Source of the DNA: Nonomuraea sediminis
GTDB lineage: Bacteria; Actinomycetota; Actinomycetes; Streptosporangiales; Streptosporangiaceae
Length of the DNA: 64,000 nucleotides
Assembly: GCF_018531495.1 (NCBI RefSeq)
Contig: NZ_JAHDTI010000002.1
Coordinates: 1,178,001 to 1,242,000 of the forward strand
Direction of reading: 5' to 3'
In this document: positions 9,289 through 19,385 of the stretch, one piece after another
Position numbering within the stretch: the first letter of the stretch is position 1
How the letters are laid out: each line of letters opens with the position of its first letter
Program-made: the position numbers and the translations under genes
The notes under the pieces: model-generated
The model's database searches: none
Seen by the model: the letters and a program-made list of their open reading frames with translations, nothing else
Told to the model about the DNA's origin: nothing

Positions 9289-10174
9289 GCGGGCCCACCG
9301 GGTCGGGCAGCGCCAGGCCGCGCTCGCGCCACAGCTCGCGCATCCTGTCCGGATAGTCGGTGACGATCCCCGCCACGCCGAGGTCGAGCATCCTGCCCGC
9401 CATCGTGACGTCGTTGACGGTCCACACCGCCACGTCCAGCTCCGCCGCCTTCGCCTGGGCCATCAGGCGCTCGTCCACCATGACGTGCTCGGGCGAGAGC
9501 GTGGTGCCCCCGGCCTCGCGCGCGGCGGCCGGGATGTCGTCACCCAGGCAGCCGTGCCAGTGCAGCGTGTCGCGCTCGATGAGGGCGAAGCGCCGGGTGC
9601 CGGGCGCCAGCCGGGCCGCGTGGCCCAGGATGCGCCAGTCGAAGCTCAGCAGCGCCGCGTTGTCCAGCCGGCCGTGCCGGTCGAGCTCGTCGACCACCAT
9701 CTCGGTGAACAGGTCGGGATCGGCGGTCAGCTCCGGCCTGGTCGGGTCGGACTTCAGCTCGACGTGCAGCCGCACGCCCTCGGCGTCGTAGGCGTTGACC
9801 AGCCCGAGCACCGCGCCCAGCGTGGGCATCCTGGTCTCCGGCATCGGCACCTGGGTCAGCGCGAACGGATCGTCAGGGTGTCGCGGCAGCCGTACGCCCA
9901 CATCGAGCGTGCGGAGCTGGGCGAGGGTCAGCGAGTTGATCGGTTTGCCGACGTAGGGGTAGTGGGGGTCGCCGGGTGACAGCGGGCGCGTGTCCGCGCT
10001 CGTCACGGCCGAGACCGTGAGGTCGTGTGTCAGCACCAGGCGCCTGTCGGCGGTGAGCGCCACGTCGAGCTCAAGGGCGTGCACCCCGAGCTCCATCGTG
10101 CGGCTCAGCCCCGGCAGGGTGTTCTCGGGCCACAGGCCCCTCGCTCCCCGGTGACCGTGAATCTCGACGCGCAC
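9269..10174 (-). CDS. Glycerophosphodiester phosphodiesterase family protein
   Basis: About 301 residues from the GTG at 10174 (the frame is open up to a GTG at 10237). It would hydrolyse glycerophosphodiesters to glycerol-3-phosphate and an alcohol. It starts with the GDPD hallmark HGHRGARGLWPENT, followed by ELDVALTADRRLVLTHD, HVELKSD, SFDWRIL and a final VWTVND with GIVTDYPD. All catalytic His/Glu/Asp positions of the TIM-barrel family are visible. There is no signal peptide from the 10174 start, so it is probably cytoplasmic. The gene is divergent from the GNAT gene. Confidence 0.9.
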   Translation of the reverse strand: MRVEIHGHRGARGLWPENTLPGLSRTMELGVHALELDVALTADRRLVLTHDLTVSAVTSADTRPLSPGDPHYPYVGKPINSLTLAQLRTLDVGVRLPRHPDDPFALTQVPMPETRMPTLGAVLGLVNAYDAEGVRLHVELKSDPTRPELTADPDLFTEMVVDELDRHGRLDNAALLSFDWRILGHAARLAPGTRRFALIERDTLHWHGCLGDDIPAAAREAGGTTLSPEHVMVDERLMAQAKAAELDVAVWTVNDVTMAGRMLDLGVAGIVTDYPDRMRELWRERGLALPDPVGPLRPVGV

Positions 10175-10278
10175 ACTCGGGACACTACCGAACAGGTACC
10201 CGTCATCCCCAGGTGCCACGCCGTGTCCTTTTTGCACCGTTAACCGGTCTGTCGGAGCGTTGCCGTAGCCTGTCCGTT

Positions 10279-10914
10279 ATGAGGCAGGCTGTCAGGACCG
10301 TCCGACCCGAAATGGTGCGGGCTTGGGTGGCCGGCTGGGTCGTCTCGCGGCAGGCGCCCGCGCCCGTCGAGGAGCCCTGGGGCCTGCGCGTCGACGTCGG
10401 CCTGCCCGGCCACGTGGCCAGGCACATCGTGCCCGACCCCGACCCGTCGACGCTGCGCCACCTCACCGAGACCATCACCACGCCCGGCACCTGGCTCAAG
10501 CTCTGCGCGCCCGCCGACGCGGTCGCGCCCTACCTGCCCAAGGGCTGGTCCATCCAGCCGCCGGAGTACATGATGACCGCGCCGCTGAAGCGCGGCCCCA
10601 TCCGGGTGCCGCCGGAGTACACGATCGCCGTCACTCCCCGGGCCAACGTCACCGTGGCCCGGCTGCTCACCCACGAGGGCGAGATCGCCTCGCGCGGCCA
10701 GATCGCCATCGCCGGGCGGCACGCGGTCGTCGACCAGGTCGAGACGGCCCCCGCGCACCGCAGGCGCGGCCTGGGGCGCGTGGTGATGACGGCCCTGTCC
10801 TCGGCCGCCGCCACCCGCACCGGCGTCCTGGTGGCCACCCCGGAGGGCGCTGCGCTGTACTCCACCCTCGGCTGGACCCACGTCACCGACGTCACCGCGG
10901 CGGTATTCAGGTGA
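10279..10914 (+). CDS. GNAT-family N-acetyltransferase
   Basis: 211 residues from the ATG at 10279 (MRQAVRT). The C-terminal GNAT fold carries the acetyl-CoA loop in APAHRRRGLGRVVMTAL, matching Q/RxxGxG/A, then TGVLVATPEGAALYSTLGW, typical of motif B. The N-terminal 90 residues are a family-specific extension. The substrate is unknown. The stop codon is followed after 22 bp by the palindrome of repeat copy B, a likely terminator. Confidence 0.8.
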   Translation: MRQAVRTVRPEMVRAWVAGWVVSRQAPAPVEEPWGLRVDVGLPGHVARHIVPDPDPSTLRHLTETITTPGTWLKLCAPADAVAPYLPKGWSIQPPEYMMTAPLKRGPIRVPPEYTIAVTPRANVTVARLLTHEGEIASRGQIAIAGRHAVVDQVETAPAHRRRGLGRVVMTALSSAAATRTGVLVATPEGAALYSTLGWTHVTDVTAAVFR

Positions 10915-10936
10915 TCCTGTACAGCAAGATTCTTCT

Positions 10937-11122
10937 GTACGGCAGGCCGCCCCACCGGCCGCCCGCCGTCGCGCGCTGACGAACCGCGCCCGGCGCTTCC
11001 GGCGAGTCGATGACGCTTGCCCACCGTCACGGCGTGTCGTCGTCGTGGGCCCACGGCCTCCGGCTCACCGCCGCACAGGGCGCCGCCCTCCGCCGACCCA
11101 CGTCCCGCCGCCCCGGCGCCTG
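10937..11122 (+). repeat. Intergenic 3'-end element, copy B
   Basis: Same element as the copies at 2548, 11289 and 34359. It opens with a GC palindrome (10937-10970, GTACGGCAGGCC against GGCCGCCCGCCGT), continues with the conserved CGGCGCTTCCGGCGAGTCG and CTTGCCCACCGTCACGGC blocks, and extends to about 11122 where similarity to copy C ends. It lies 22 bp after the GNAT stop in the transcribed direction. It is in inverted orientation to copy C, the two arms flanking about 170 bp. No protein frame in it looks real. Confidence 0.65.
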
Positions 11123-11155
11123 GGTGCGCGTGCCGGGGGACGCCAGAGCGCCCGC

Positions 11156-11272
11156 CGGGTTCACGCCAGGCCCCTGCGCTCGGGTTCACGCGAGATCCCG
11201 GGCTAGGTTCACATGAGGCCCTGGGCCCGCTTCACGTGAAGCTGCGGGGCGGGTTCACGCGAGGGTCCAGGT
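11156..11272 (+). repeat. Short tandem array, five degenerate units of about 22-25 bp
   Basis: Five units built on GGGTTCACGCGAG start at about 11156, 11181, 11205, 11229 and 11251. Each is followed by a C/G-rich spacer often ending GGGCT. The array sits in the loop between the inverted element copies B and C. There is no coding frame. It could be a protein-binding iteron-like array or simply a decaying minisatellite. Confidence 0.5.
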
Positions 11273-11288
11273 GGGTTACCGGCGGTTT

Positions 11289-11473
11289 CAGGCGCCGCGT
11301 CGGCGAGTTGTGGGTCGGCGAAGTCGGCGCCTCTTGCGGTGGGAAACCCAAGACCGTGGGACGCGCATCACGGGCGCCGTGACGGCGGGCAAGTGTCGCC
11401 GACTCGCCGGAAGCGCCGGTCACAGGCCCTGAGCCGGAGTACGGCGGGCGGCCGGAGGGGCGGCCCGCCGTAC
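11289..11473 (-). repeat. Intergenic 3'-end element, copy C, with purA terminator palindrome
   Basis: Minus-strand copy of the element. The palindrome at 11439-11473 (GTACGGCGGGC arms, 11-12 bp) begins 26 bp after the purA stop, then the body with GGCGCTTCCGGCGAGTCGG runs leftward to about 11289. It is the best match to copy B across almost the whole length. The palindrome is the obvious candidate terminator for purA. Confidence 0.65.
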
Positions 11474-11498
11474 AGGAGAACTCACCCGACGATAGATG

Positions 11499-13272
<1,774 letters not shown>

Positions 13273-13294
13273 ACCCGCCGGGCCGCGCCTGTGA

Positions 13295-14299
13295 CTAGGT
13301 GATCTTCGTCCCGGCGGACTTGAGGTCCTGGCACGCCTGCGCGACGCGGGCGGCCATGCCCGCCTCGGCCGACTTGCCGTAGGAGCGCGGGTCGTAGACC
13401 TTCTTGTTGCCGACGTCGCCGTCGACCTTGAGGACGCCGTCGTAGTTCTTGAACATGTGGTCGGCGATCGGCCTGGTGAAGGCGTACTGCGTGTCGGTGT
13501 CGATGTTCATCTTCACCACGCCGTAGGAGATCGCCTCGTGGATCTCGCTCAGCAGCGAGCCCGAGCCGCCGTGGAAGACGAGGTTGAACGGCTTGTCCAC
13601 GCCGTACTTGGCGCCGACCGCGTCCTGGATCTCCTTGAGTACGGCCGGCCGCAGCTTGACGTGGCCGGGCTTGTAGACGCCGTGCACGTTGCCGAAGGTC
13701 GCGGCGAGCATGTAGCCCTCGAGGCCGACGGCCTCCGCGGTGGCCAGCGCGTCCTCGGGCGTGGTGTAGAGCTTCTCGTTGATCTCCCCGACGACGCCGT
13801 CCTCCTCGCCGCCGACGACGCCGATCTCCATCTCCATGACGATGTTGGCGCGCCGGCACTTCTCGAGGAGCTCCTTGGCGATCTCCAGGTTCTCCTCCAG
13901 CGGAACGGCGGAGCCGTCCCACATGTGCGACTGGAAGATCGGGTCGCCGCCCTTCTCCAGCGAGAGCTCGACCAGCGGCCGCATGAAGCCGTCGAGCTTG
14001 TCCTTCGGGCAGTGGTCGGTGTGCAGGGCCACCGTGACCGGGTAGTTCCTGGCCACGACCCGGGCGTATTCGGCCAGCGCCACGGCACCGGTCACCATGT
14101 CCTTGACGGTGGCGCCGGACAGGAACTCGGCCCCGCCGGTGGACACCTGGATGATCCCGTCGCTCTCCGCCTCGGCGAAACCGCGCAGAGCGGCGTTCAA
14201 CGTCTGAGAAGAGGTCACGTTGATCGCCGGATAGGCGAACCCGCCTGCTTTGGCCCGGTCGAGCATCTCGGCGTAGACCTCTGGAGTTGCTATAGGCAT
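13295..14299 (-). CDS. fba: Fructose-bisphosphate aldolase, class II
   Basis: 334 residues from ATG 14299 (MPIATPEVYAEML), with GGGAGAG upstream; the frame is open further but not conserved. It is a zinc-dependent aldolase of glycolysis/gluconeogenesis. It shows LHTDHCPKDK (zinc His and catalytic Asp), EMEIGVVGGEEDGV, FGNVHGVYKPG and the phosphate-binding FHGGSGS and KMNIDTDTQYA segments. It is the long type IIA form usual in actinobacteria, and is probably co-transcribed with the DUF3151 gene 22 bp downstream. Confidence 0.96.
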   Translation of the reverse strand: MPIATPEVYAEMLDRAKAGGFAYPAINVTSSQTLNAALRGFAEAESDGIIQVSTGGAEFLSGATVKDMVTGAVALAEYARVVARNYPVTVALHTDHCPKDKLDGFMRPLVELSLEKGGDPIFQSHMWDGSAVPLEENLEIAKELLEKCRRANIVMEMEIGVVGGEEDGVVGEINEKLYTTPEDALATAEAVGLEGYMLAATFGNVHGVYKPGHVKLRPAVLKEIQDAVGAKYGVDKPFNLVFHGGSGSLLSEIHEAISYGVVKMNIDTDTQYAFTRPIADHMFKNYDGVLKVDGDVGNKKVYDPRSYGKSAEAGMAARVAQACQDLKSAGTKIT

Positions 14300-14395
14300 G
14301 GTCCATCTCTCCCTGAGAAAGTACGGCTTCGCGCAGCCCCAGTATCCCGGCTCTCTACCCGCCGTGGTAGGCACAACGCCCGGTAGAGTCACTGC

Positions 14396-15100
14396 GTGGA
14401 CTGGCTTTCGAACCTGCTCGACCCGACCTGGTGGCTCACGCTGCTCGGCGCCTTCGCGACCGTGGGCACGCTTGCCATCATCTTCGCCGAGACGGGCCTG
14501 CTCATCGGGTTCTTCCTACCCGGTGACTCGCTTCTTGTAGCCGCGGGCATCTTCAGCTCCGCGGCCGCGGCGAAGGGGATCGGCATCGAGCCGCTGTCCT
14601 TCCCCCTGCTGCTCATCGGCACGCCGCTGTGCGCGGTCGCCGGTGCCCAGCTCGGTCACCTGATCGGGGTGAAGGTGGGGCGCAGGCTGTTCGACAAGCC
14701 CGACTCGCGGCTGTTCAAGCGCGAGTACGTGGAGAAGGCCGAGCACTTCTTCATCAAGTTCGGCCCCGCCAGGGCGGTGATCATCGCTCGCTTCGTGCCG
14801 ATCGTGCGCACGTTCATGAACCCGGTCGCCGGCGTGCTGGAGATGCCCGCCCGCAGGTTCTTCCTCTGGAACGCGATAGGCGGCGTGCTGTGGGTCGAGA
14901 GCATGCTGCTCATCGGCCACTTCCTGGGCAACCAGGTCGACCCCACGAAGATCGACAAGTACATCCTGCCCGGCGTCTTCATCATCGTGGCGATCTCGCT
15001 CATCCCGATCATCGTCGAGGTCGTCAAGACCAAGAGGGCGGGCAAGAAGCCGCCCGCGCCGACGGGCAAGCATCACAGGATCACCGACACTCACCGTTAA
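14396..15100 (+). CDS. DedA-family membrane protein
   Basis: 234 residues with the DedA signatures FAETGLLIGFFLPGDSLLVAAG and RFVPIVRTFMNPVAG, two hydrophobic re-entrant blocks plus C-terminal helices, and a basic cytoplasmic tail. Members are linked to phospholipid (undecaprenyl phosphate or phosphatidylethanolamine) flipping and envelope integrity. The GTG at 14396 has little leader space from the divergent fba gene (96 bp between starts), so a leaderless transcript is plausible. Confidence 0.92.
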   Translation: MDWLSNLLDPTWWLTLLGAFATVGTLAIIFAETGLLIGFFLPGDSLLVAAGIFSSAAAAKGIGIEPLSFPLLLIGTPLCAVAGAQLGHLIGVKVGRRLFDKPDSRLFKREYVEKAEHFFIKFGPARAVIIARFVPIVRTFMNPVAGVLEMPARRFFLWNAIGGVLWVESMLLIGHFLGNQVDPTKIDKYILPGVFIIVAISLIPIIVEVVKTKRAGKKPPAPTGKHHRITDTHR

Positions 15101-15126
15101 GGGTTACTGGCGGGTACGCTCCCCCT

Positions 15127-15543
15127 GTGGGACGCCACAGGTCAGATCCGATGGGCCTCGCCCGCCTCGCGCTCGTCGTCCTGGCGGGTGCCGGCCTGGT
15201 GACGCTCCTGGTCATCGGCGGGCGGGCGCTGCTCAGCGCGCTCGACACGCGGCAGACGCCCGCGGCCGCGCCTTCCTCCGCCGCGCCCTCGACCAGCGCC
15301 CAGGTGCCGACCGTCCGCATCGAGTGCGTGGCCGACACCTGCCCGCTGGTCACCGTGCGCGTGCCCGGCGGCGACGTGCTGCAGTATCGCGACATGAGCA
15401 GGGGCGAGGAGGTCAGCTACTTCGACCCCGAGCTCGACGTGGTGCTCAGCGACGCGGGCACCGTCCGCGTCTCCGTGAACGGCAAGCAGCGGGCGGAGGG
15501 CAAGCCTGGCGCCCGCGAGGCGTTCACAGTTCGAGGTCGCTGA
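15127..15543 (+). CDS. Membrane-anchored protein with RodZ C-terminal-like (DUF4115) domain
   Basis: 138 residues from the GTG at 15127 (130 if ATG 15151). A short N-terminus leads into one transmembrane segment (LARLALVVLAGAGLVTLLVIGG), an Ala/Pro/Ser linker, and an extracellular beta-rich domain. Pieces such as VTVRVPGGDVLQYRDMSRGEE, VLSDAGTVRVSVNGK and GAREAFTVRG resemble the DUF4115 fold at the end of RodZ. There is one Cys pair (ECVADTC). Function unknown. The 3' end overlaps pyrE by 20 bp, convergently. Confidence 0.7.
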   Translation: MGRHRSDPMGLARLALVVLAGAGLVTLLVIGGRALLSALDTRQTPAAAPSSAAPSTSAQVPTVRIECVADTCPLVTVRVPGGDVLQYRDMSRGEEVSYFDPELDVVLSDAGTVRVSVNGKQRAEGKPGAREAFTVRGR

Positions 15544-16057
15544 GGGTGTAGGCGTAGCGGTACTCCAGGCCCTCCTCGGCCAGCTTGGGGGCGGCGCCGC
15601 GCTCCACGATCGTCACCACCGCCACCACCTCGGCGCCCGCCTCGCGCAGCGCCTCGACGGCGGTCAGCACCGAGCCGCCCGTGGTCGAGGTGTCCTCCAG
15701 GGCCAGCACGCGCCGCCCCTGGACGTCGGGACCCTCGATCCTGCGCTGCAGGCCGTGCACCTTCTGCGCCTTGCGCACCACGAAGGCGTCCAGGGTCCGT
15801 CCGCGCGCGGCCGCCGCGTGCAGCATGGCCGCCGCCACCGGGTCGGCGCCCAGCGTCAGACCGCCGACCGCGTCGTAGTCCAGGTCCTCGGTCAGGTCGA
15901 GCAGCACCTTGCCCACCAGCGGCGCGGCCACGCCGTCCAGGGTGATCCTGCGCAGGTCGACGTAGTAGTCGGCCTCCTTGCCCGACGACAGCACCACCTT
16001 GCCGTGCACCACGGCCTTCTTCTTGATCTCTGCCAGCAGGTTGTCGCGATCCGTCAT
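15524..16057 (-). CDS. pyrE: Orotate phosphoribosyltransferase
   Basis: 177 residues. It transfers the phosphoribosyl group from PRPP to orotate in pyrimidine synthesis. The PRPP motif VLALEDTSTTGGS is intact, as are the flexible-loop residues RKAQKVHG and the N-terminal SSGKEADYYVDLR. It is coupled to the upstream gene by a 4-bp ATGA overlap (16054-16057). Confidence 0.95.
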   Translation of the reverse strand: MTDRDNLLAEIKKKAVVHGKVVLSSGKEADYYVDLRRITLDGVAAPLVGKVLLDLTEDLDYDAVGGLTLGADPVAAAMLHAAAARGRTLDAFVVRKAQKVHGLQRRIEGPDVQGRRVLALEDTSTTGGSVLTAVEALREAGAEVVAVVTIVERGAAPKLAEEGLEYRYAYTLSDLEL

Positions 16058-16764
16058 GCGCTCAAGCTTAGGGTCCGCACCAGCGTGAGAGCCTGCCCGT
16101 ACGCCTCGGGCAGTGCCCTGACGGTCACCCGCGGCCGCATGCCGTACCCGATCCTGGCGGTGCGCAGGCGGGCCACCCGCGCGGGCAGCTCGCCGCAGGT
16201 GCGGGCCAGCGCGCCCACCCTGACGGGCGCGAGCACCGCGAGCGTCTCGTCGCCGGTGAACACCTCGCGCAACGTCGCGGCCAGGCCCAGCATCGCCGCC
16301 AGCCGCTCCGCCAGCTCGCCCGGCTGCCGGTACGGCTCGGCCACCACGAGCCGGTGCGAGCCGCCGGCCGAACCCCGGTACAGCTCGCCCAGCCGGGTGC
16401 GCAGGTAGGTGGCGGTGGCCAGCCCGGTCAGCGGGTCCTCGCAGGCGAGCTCGGCCATCGGCGCGAAGCTCGCCTCGGTCCAGCCGGTGGCGAACGAGCG
16501 CACCGCCGCGAACGGCGGCTCACCCCTGTCCAGCGCCGTGAACAGCGCGGCCAGGTCCGTCATGCCCTCGGCGATGCCCACGCCGGCGCGGGCGCGGGCG
16601 CCGCCCAGCGCCAAGCACGCGTGGGAAAGGTCGTGGCCCCTGTTCACGGCCTTGATCGCGTGCTCGACGGCGGGCGTCCACCAGTCCTCGGGCATGGACC
16701 AACCGGCCGCCAGGCTCCTCGCGCGCCACCGCGTCAGCAAAGATCCAGGAATGTCCTTGTCCAT
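16054..16764 (-). CDS. Uncharacterised protein with degenerate GGDEF-like segment, coupled to pyrE
   Basis: 236 residues, no membrane segment. The middle carries CEDPLTGLATATYLRTRLGEL, which matches the start of a GGDEF domain (DPLTGL-x-R/x-x-L), but no GGDEF/GGEEF signature or other cyclase residues follow. The C-terminal half still follows the alternating pattern of that fold. It is probably a catalytically inactive nucleotide-binding or protein-binding relative. Its stop overlaps the pyrE start by 4 bp. It is divergent from the ECF-fusion gene (107 bp between starts). Confidence 0.7.
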   Translation of the reverse strand: MDKDIPGSLLTRWRARSLAAGWSMPEDWWTPAVEHAIKAVNRGHDLSHACLALGGARARAGVGIAEGMTDLAALFTALDRGEPPFAAVRSFATGWTEASFAPMAELACEDPLTGLATATYLRTRLGELYRGSAGGSHRLVVAEPYRQPGELAERLAAMLGLAATLREVFTGDETLAVLAPVRVGALARTCGELPARVARLRTARIGYGMRPRVTVRALPEAYGQALTLVRTLSLSA

Positions 16765-16871
16765 CTGTCCTCCGAAGGGGATTCCGAAGGTAAAGACGGC
16801 GCTTCGGTTTAGTCATGACGCGGAATGCGGAATGATTCCGCGGGGCAACCCCGCGTAATCGTGAGGTCACT

Positions 16872-19202
16872 ATGAGTGTCGAATCGCCACAAAGCGACGC
16901 AGATCTGCTCGAAGCCGTACGAGGTGGAAACGCTGCCGCCTACGGCGAGCTCTACGAGCGGCACGTGGCGGCCGCGCGATCGATGGCCAGGCAGCTCGTC
17001 AGGAGCCAGTCCGAGGTCGAGGACGTGGTGGCGGAGGCGTTCACCAAGATCCTGGATCTGGTCGGCCGGGGCGGCGGGCCGGAATCGGGCTTCCGCACCT
17101 ACCTGCTGACCGTGGTGCGCAGGACCGTCTACGACCGGACCCGGGTGGAGCGCCGGCAGGTGACCACCGGCGAGATCGAGGAGTACGACCCCGGGGTCCC
17201 CTTCGTCGACCCGGCCCTGGCCGGGCTGGAGAAGTCGCTCATCGCCAGGGCGTTCCTGTCACTGCCCGAGCGGTGGCGGGCCGTGCTCTGGCACACCGAG
17301 GTGGAGAACGCCAAGCCCGCCGACGTCGCGCCGCTGCTCGGCCTGTCGGCCAACGGCGTGGCCGCGCTGGCCTACCGCGCCAGGGAGGGGCTGCGCCAGG
17401 CCTACCTGCAGATGCACCTGGCCGCCTCGCCGCAGGAGGACTGCTGGCCCACGCTCGGCCTGATGGGCGCCTACGTGCGCGGCGGGCTGGCCAGGCGCGA
17501 CACCAAAGCCGTCGACAATCACGTGAACGGCTGCGACGAGTGCCACTCCGTGCTGCTCGAACTGACCGACGTCAACAGCGGCCTGCGCGTCATCGTCGGA
17601 CCCCTCATCGCGGGCCCGGCCTTCACCGGCTACATCGCGGCCGCGCTCAAGACCGGCGGGGCGTCCGGGCTGCTGCACGCGCTCGGCTGGATCAGGCGGG
17701 CGCCCAAGCAGCAGCAGGCCGCCGTGGTGGGCGGCACCGCGGTCGCCGTCGCCGCCGCGGCGGTGCTGATGCTCGTCTCCAGCAAGGAGCCGATGCGCAA
17801 ACCGGCCCCCACGCCGCCCGTCGCGCTGCCACCCGTCACGCAGGAGCCGCCGCCCGTCAAACCCTCCGCCAAGCCGACCAAGCCTGCCAAGGTGCTGGTG
17901 CCGCCCACCGCGAAACCCGCCAGGGCGCGCCTGCGCGCCACGATCGACCCGCTGGGCTCGCTGGTGCGGGCCCAGCCGGGCATCGTCGGGATGCGGCTGC
18001 GCAACTCGGGCAAGGGACCGAGCCGCGACCTGGAGGCGGAGGTCGCGCTGCCGCCCGGCGTCACCCTGCTGGCCCCGGGCAGCCGCGGCAACGGCGTGGC
18101 ACTGGTCGACCCGGTCGGCACCGTCGACGGCTGGTCCTGCCGAACCACCCAGGTGGGCGCGCTCTGCGCCAGGGGGCCGCTGGGCGCGGGCCAGGGCACG
18201 GCGGTGTTCCTGCGGGTCCAGGTGTCGTCCCGCGCCCCCGAGGGCGCCGGCCCCGCGGTGCGGATCACCTCGGGAGGCCTGCGGGTGCAGGCGCAGGCGG
18301 CCCAGGGCGTTCAGTCGGCGGGCGCGCCCGCCAGGTTCGCCACCGACGGCAACGTGGTCGTCAGCTCGATCGGCAACTCGCTGCTGACCTGCCCGTCCGA
18401 CCGCGCCGGGTGCGCGGAGACGCTCCAGCGCAAGGGCGACCGCCGCGACAACGACCTGTGGCCGCTGGTCCCCCGCGACCAGGACCACGACCCCCGTACC
18501 GCCGCCTCGAGCGCCGCCCGGCTCGAGCTGCCCAAGGGCGGCCAGGTCGTGTGGGCCGGGCTCTACTGGTCGGCCAGCGTCGAGACGGGCGGCCCGATCA
18601 AGATCAAGGCACCGGGACGCAGGCGGTACCTGGCCATCAGGCCCACCGAGGTGCTGGCGCGCGACATGCCGGTGGGCCCCGGCTACCAGGCCTTCGCCGA
18701 CGTCACCGCCCTGGTCGGTACGGCCCGCCGCAAGGGAACGTGGTGGGCGGCCGACGCTCCCATGCGGCCAGGGGTGTCGCAGCACGCCGGGTGGAGCCTC
18801 GTGGTGATCGCGACCGATCCGGCGCAGCCGTACAGCCAGGCGGTCGTGCTCGACATGGCCACGGTCGTCGGCGGGCCGCACCCCACGGTGGAGCTGCCGC
18901 TCGGCGGGCTGATCCCGGCGGCCTCGCCGGCGCGGGTGGAGCTGGTGACGTGGGAGGGCGACGCGGATCTCAAGGGCGACAAGGTCTCGCTCGGCGCCGG
19001 GCCGCTCACGCCGGCCGGGGGAGACGCGGATCCGGACGACGTCTTCGACGGCTCCTCCAACGGCGCCCAGGAGATGACGTTCGGTACCGACGTGGACACG
19101 TTCAGTGCCATGCTCGGTCCGGCGCCGAAGCTTTCGATAGCGACCAGGAAGGACGTGGTGCTGTTCGGAGTGGCCGCCGTGAGCGTACGCGCACGCTCGT
19201 GA
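16872..19202 (+). CDS. ECF sigma factor fused to anti-sigma zinc motif, membrane anchor and large extracellular domain
   Basis: 776 residues. Sigma region 2 (about 10-85) and region 4 (about 115-185, LSLPERWRAVLWHTEVENA, VAPLLGLSANGVAALAYRAREG) are intact. They are followed by HVNGCDECH at about residue 217, the H-x3-C-x2-C motif of zinc anti-sigma domains. One strong transmembrane helix lies at about 283-305, then a Pro/Lys linker, a CARDB/DUF11-like beta domain (about 350-480) and a C-terminal domain (WAGLYWSAS, YQAFADVTALV, HAGWSLVVIATDP) seen in surface DUF11 proteins. This implies a one-protein sensor in which the sigma part is held at the membrane. It resembles the ECF52-type group of sigma factors with C-terminal extensions. 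The GTGAGG site precedes ATG 16872. Confidence 0.88.
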   Translation: MSVESPQSDADLLEAVRGGNAAAYGELYERHVAAARSMARQLVRSQSEVEDVVAEAFTKILDLVGRGGGPESGFRTYLLTVVRRTVYDRTRVERRQVTTGEIEEYDPGVPFVDPALAGLEKSLIARAFLSLPERWRAVLWHTEVENAKPADVAPLLGLSANGVAALAYRAREGLRQAYLQMHLAASPQEDCWPTLGLMGAYVRGGLARRDTKAVDNHVNGCDECHSVLLELTDVNSGLRVIVGPLIAGPAFTGYIAAALKTGGASGLLHALGWIRRAPKQQQAAVVGGTAVAVAAAAVLMLVSSKEPMRKPAPTPPVALPPVTQEPPPVKPSAKPTKPAKVLVPPTAKPARARLRATIDPLGSLVRAQPGIVGMRLRNSGKGPSRDLEAEVALPPGVTLLAPGSRGNGVALVDPVGTVDGWSCRTTQVGALCARGPLGAGQGTAVFLRVQVSSRAPEGAGPAVRITSGGLRVQAQAAQGVQSAGAPARFATDGNVVVSSIGNSLLTCPSDRAGCAETLQRKGDRRDNDLWPLVPRDQDHDPRTAASSAARLELPKGGQVVWAGLYWSASVETGGPIKIKAPGRRRYLAIRPTEVLARDMPVGPGYQAFADVTALVGTARRKGTWWAADAPMRPGVSQHAGWSLVVIATDPAQPYSQAVVLDMATVVGGPHPTVELPLGGLIPAASPARVELVTWEGDADLKGDKVSLGAGPLTPAGGDADPDDVFDGSSNGAQEMTFGTDVDTFSAMLGPAPKLSIATRKDVVLFGVAAVSVRARS

Positions 19203-19385
19203 CCATAACGGGACAAACTGGTACGGTCTGCCTACCTGATCTGGCGTATCGTCGCGCCAGGGGGGAATCGTCGGGATTAACCCTCGCGCGATCACCTGCT
19301 TCATTACCCTGAGAGAGGGCCGCCGAGTCCGGCTCTGACGGTGCAGGGCCGGCAAGGTCGGGCCACCAAGAAAGGGGCGGTGTCA

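Noticed and set aside
17259..19355. A 698-codon minus-strand frame opposite the sigma-fusion gene
   Set aside because: Arg/Gly/His-rich shadow sequence without domains; the plus-strand frame has clear sigma, zinc-motif and TM features.
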